Shown here in pieces: positions 21,334 to 22,979 of a DNA stretch of 22,979 nucleotides; within the stretch, counting starts at the first letter, position 1; every line of letters starts with the position of its first letter. This stretch comes from DAOTUB01 sp034437455 (GTDB lineage: Bacteria; Chloroflexota; Anaerolineae; B4-G1). The notes beneath the pieces are model-generated. The model made no database searches, was not told where the DNA came from, and saw only the letters and a list, made by a program, of their open reading frames with translations. A program made the position numbers and the translations under genes. The DNA is taken from assembly GCA_034437455.1 (NCBI GenBank), contig DAOTUB010000108.1, forward strand, positions 1-22,979, given 5' to 3'.

Positions 21334-22833
21334 ATGAACACGATCCGTCGATTGGCGCAGAACTCTATTTTTTCACTTGCCTCCACCCTGATTCTTCGAC
21401 TCTCGTCAGCTGCCTTATTCATCGTGATTGCGCGGAGACTGGGGGAGGAGGCTGCCGGGGTGTATACTTTGGCAACAACCTATACGGTGATTTTTTTATC
21501 CCTATCATTCTGGGGGCTTGATCAACTCTTTATCAGGGATGTATCTCGGGAGCGGGAACTGGCGGCAAAGTATTGGATCAATCTTGGTCTACTTCGCCTG
21601 CTCCTGGCGGGTACCGCCCTTGCATTTCTTTACATTTTTCTACTTGTGCTTGACAAGTACCCTGCTGACACGATCAAACTCATCATGTTAATGGGGTTGA
21701 CCCTGATACCCGATGGCTTGGACAATCTCTGTCGGGTCTATTTCATAGCCACTGAGGAGATGTTCTATATTCCTCTGGCGTCGCTGACTCTGGCCTTGTT
21801 TCGGCTGGCGGGGGCTGCTGTCGTCGTTTGGTGTGGAAACGTCGCCGTCGGAACCATGATCTGGGTATTCTTGGTAGCCAGCATTGCCCGTTGTCTCACG
21901 AGTTTCTGGCTTGTTTTTAGGAAACTGGCTCCTGTCACGTTCGACATAGACCTGACTCTGTGGTTACACAGCATCGTGTGGGCCTTTCCTTTTGTGTTTA
22001 TTAACGGTTTGATTACCCTGGAAGCCCGACTAGGCATGGTTCTTATATCCGTTTTAGGAACCGAAAGAGAAGTAGGGTTGTATGGGGCTGCGATGACGAT
22101 TGTGGTTGCACTGCAAATGATCCCACAAGCGTTTCGAGAGGCGATTTTCCCGGCCATGTCCAGATTACATACGCATAGCACAGATTCGTTCCAATTGCTT
22201 TATCACCGGTCTTTTTTGTATCTCTCCATTGTATCTCTGGGATTGGTTCCCTGTGCTATCACCATGGCTCAAGACCTGATGATCTTGTTCTATAAACAAC
22301 CCTTTGCGCCGGCGACGCTCAGTTTCCAAATTCTGGTCATTTCCATCATTTTCCGTCTCGTGAACATTCCCAGTTCCCACGCCATGATCATTGTGAATCG
22401 CCAAAGAAGGCTGGCGTTGTTTTTAGGGCTTGGATTGGCAGGTAATTTGATCATGACTCTTGTTCTTATCCCTCGCCTGGGGTTCGAAATGGCGGCGGCG
22501 GGACAGGTCGTCTCTATGGCTATTTTTTTCCTGGCCAATACGTTGTTTGTGCACCGCAATGTTGTGAGAATCAACTTTTCTCCATTGATCGTTCGTCCTC
22601 TCGTCGCGTCGGCGGCTAGTTTAGGCGTTGGCCTTTCGTTGCTCAAACGCAGCCCGTTCCCTTCGCCAGTCGCTGCATTAGTTGGTCTGATTATCTATGC
22701 AAGTGTTTTGACGCTCACCCAGGCTTTCCCTGAGGAAGATGTGCAGTTATTCAAGCGACTCTTGCACACGGCGCTGGTTCGATTAAAAGAGATTCCAGTG
22801 AGAGGTCGCCGAGAAACTCGCAAAGGTCTGTAA
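21334..22833 (+). CDS. Wzx-type oligosaccharide flippase
   Basis: A 499-residue membrane protein of the polysaccharide-biosynthesis (MOP/MATE-related) superfamily with about 12-14 helices. The N-terminus (RRLAQNSIFSLASTLILRL then ARRLGEEAAGVYTLATTY) is the family's typical opening, with the conserved G-Y pattern in LGTEREVGLYGAAMTI near the middle and a late LIPRLGFEMAAAGQVVS block. It would flip the lipid-linked glycan made by the preceding enzymes to the outer face. It ends with a basic tail. Starts at ATG 21334, 6 bases after the previous stop, and is the last gene of the operon in this window; no polymerase or ligase follows. Confidence 0.9.
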   Translation: MNTIRRLAQNSIFSLASTLILRLSSAALFIVIARRLGEEAAGVYTLATTYTVIFLSLSFWGLDQLFIRDVSRERELAAKYWINLGLLRLLLAGTALAFLYIFLLVLDKYPADTIKLIMLMGLTLIPDGLDNLCRVYFIATEEMFYIPLASLTLALFRLAGAAVVVWCGNVAVGTMIWVFLVASIARCLTSFWLVFRKLAPVTFDIDLTLWLHSIVWAFPFVFINGLITLEARLGMVLISVLGTEREVGLYGAAMTIVVALQMIPQAFREAIFPAMSRLHTHSTDSFQLLYHRSFLYLSIVSLGLVPCAITMAQDLMILFYKQPFAPATLSFQILVISIIFRLVNIPSSHAMIIVNRQRRLALFLGLGLAGNLIMTLVLIPRLGFEMAAAGQVVSMAIFFLANTLFVHRNVVRINFSPLIVRPLVASAASLGVGLSLLKRSPFPSPVAALVGLIIYASVLTLTQAFPEEDVQLFKRLLHTALVRLKEIPVRGRRETRKGL

Positions 22834-22979
22834 CAGAGTATCTCAACCGAATAAGACTACTTAGGAGTCGTCCAAAAACAACTTCGTACTTTTACAACTG
22901 AACTCATACGGTTGCACAGCGTGGTTTGATCTGATAGTTCCAGTCAGGGCATACTCGACGCCATGTGATGTTGAGAGCA
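22834..22979. mobile_element. Probable end of an insertion sequence at the window edge
   Basis: After the flippase stop there is no plus-strand gene. A putative transposase tail on the minus strand ends at 22904, and the segment from about 22863 (GGAGTCGTCCAAAAACAAC) outward to it looks like an IS terminus. The other end lies outside, so neither the inverted repeat nor a target duplication can be confirmed. Confidence 0.3.
22904..22979 (-). CDS. Possible transposase C-terminus (ISAzo13-like)
   Basis: The minus strand is open from the window edge to a TGA at 22906-22904 and gives 24 residues including WRRVCPDWNYQIKPR. A WNY-x-I-x-P ending is what I recall for ISAzo13-type (Rhodopirellula DDE) transposases. 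The piece is too short to be certain, and most of the gene would lie outside the window. Confidence 0.4.
   Translation of the reverse strand, partial: ALNITWRRVCPDWNYQIKPRCATV

Noticed and set aside
1..22979. tRNA, rRNA or known riboswitch
   Set aside because: No tRNA cloverleaf, rRNA segment or recognisable riboswitch core was noticed on reading the intergenic stretches, which are almost all under 300 bases. A covariance-model scan was not possible.

Overview
The window looks like chromosomal DNA of a Chloroflexota bacterium (Anaerolineae/Caldilineae-like). This is inferred from secreted proteins carrying hydrophobic YLPLILN-type spacers, extended -10 promoters of the form TGTGGTATAAT, a NACHT-HEAT protein of a kind I associate with this phylum, and a pgeF-yggS-yggT-yggU gene set. 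No rRNA, tRNA or CRISPR array was seen. About 20 protein genes are supported, and both window edges carry what look like insertion-sequence remains.

Left part (1-5406). The window opens in the last 39 codons of an IS1-like transposase. Its end abuts, and appears to have cut off, the 3' end of a secreted GH114/TM1410-type glycosidase gene on the minus strand. Upstream of that gene, on the same strand, are a 971-residue lipoprotein with a parallel beta-helix and a separate conserved C-terminal module, and a SoxB-like FAD oxidoreductase. All three can be read from one promoter (TTGACG-17-TACAAT at 5378-5406). The leader of the oxidoreductase holds a 67-bp MITE-like palindromic element, which also forms much of a 40-codon upstream ORF.

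Middle (5434-15487). A divergent gene encodes a membrane-anchored NACHT-HEAT protein whose Walker A lysine is replaced by serine. It converges on a minus-strand cluster: DUF2085 membrane protein, pgeF, yggS, SulP-STAS-cNMP anion transporter, yggT, yggU. This resembles the Firmicutes ylmD-ylmE-sepF-ylmG cluster, with the SulP gene in the sepF position. Divergent from it lies a PcrA/UvrD helicase. The two are driven by mirror-image promoters that form a 13-bp inverted repeat, and the DUF2085 transcript is predicted to be nearly leaderless.

Right part (15494-22833). A strong promoter leads into a surface-polysaccharide operon: a decayed family-2 glycosyltransferase, a GT4 glycosyltransferase, a cytosolic alkaline-phosphatase-superfamily enzyme, a GT2 glycosyltransferase, two SAM methyltransferases and a Wzx-type flippase. 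Genes are tightly packed, several start at TTG or GTG, and G+C is visibly lower than in the housekeeping cluster, as expected of a variable, exchanged glycan locus. It probably builds and methylates a lipid-linked glycan that the flippase moves across the membrane. The initiating transferase and the polymerase are not in the window. The window ends in what looks like the C-terminus of another transposase on the minus strand.
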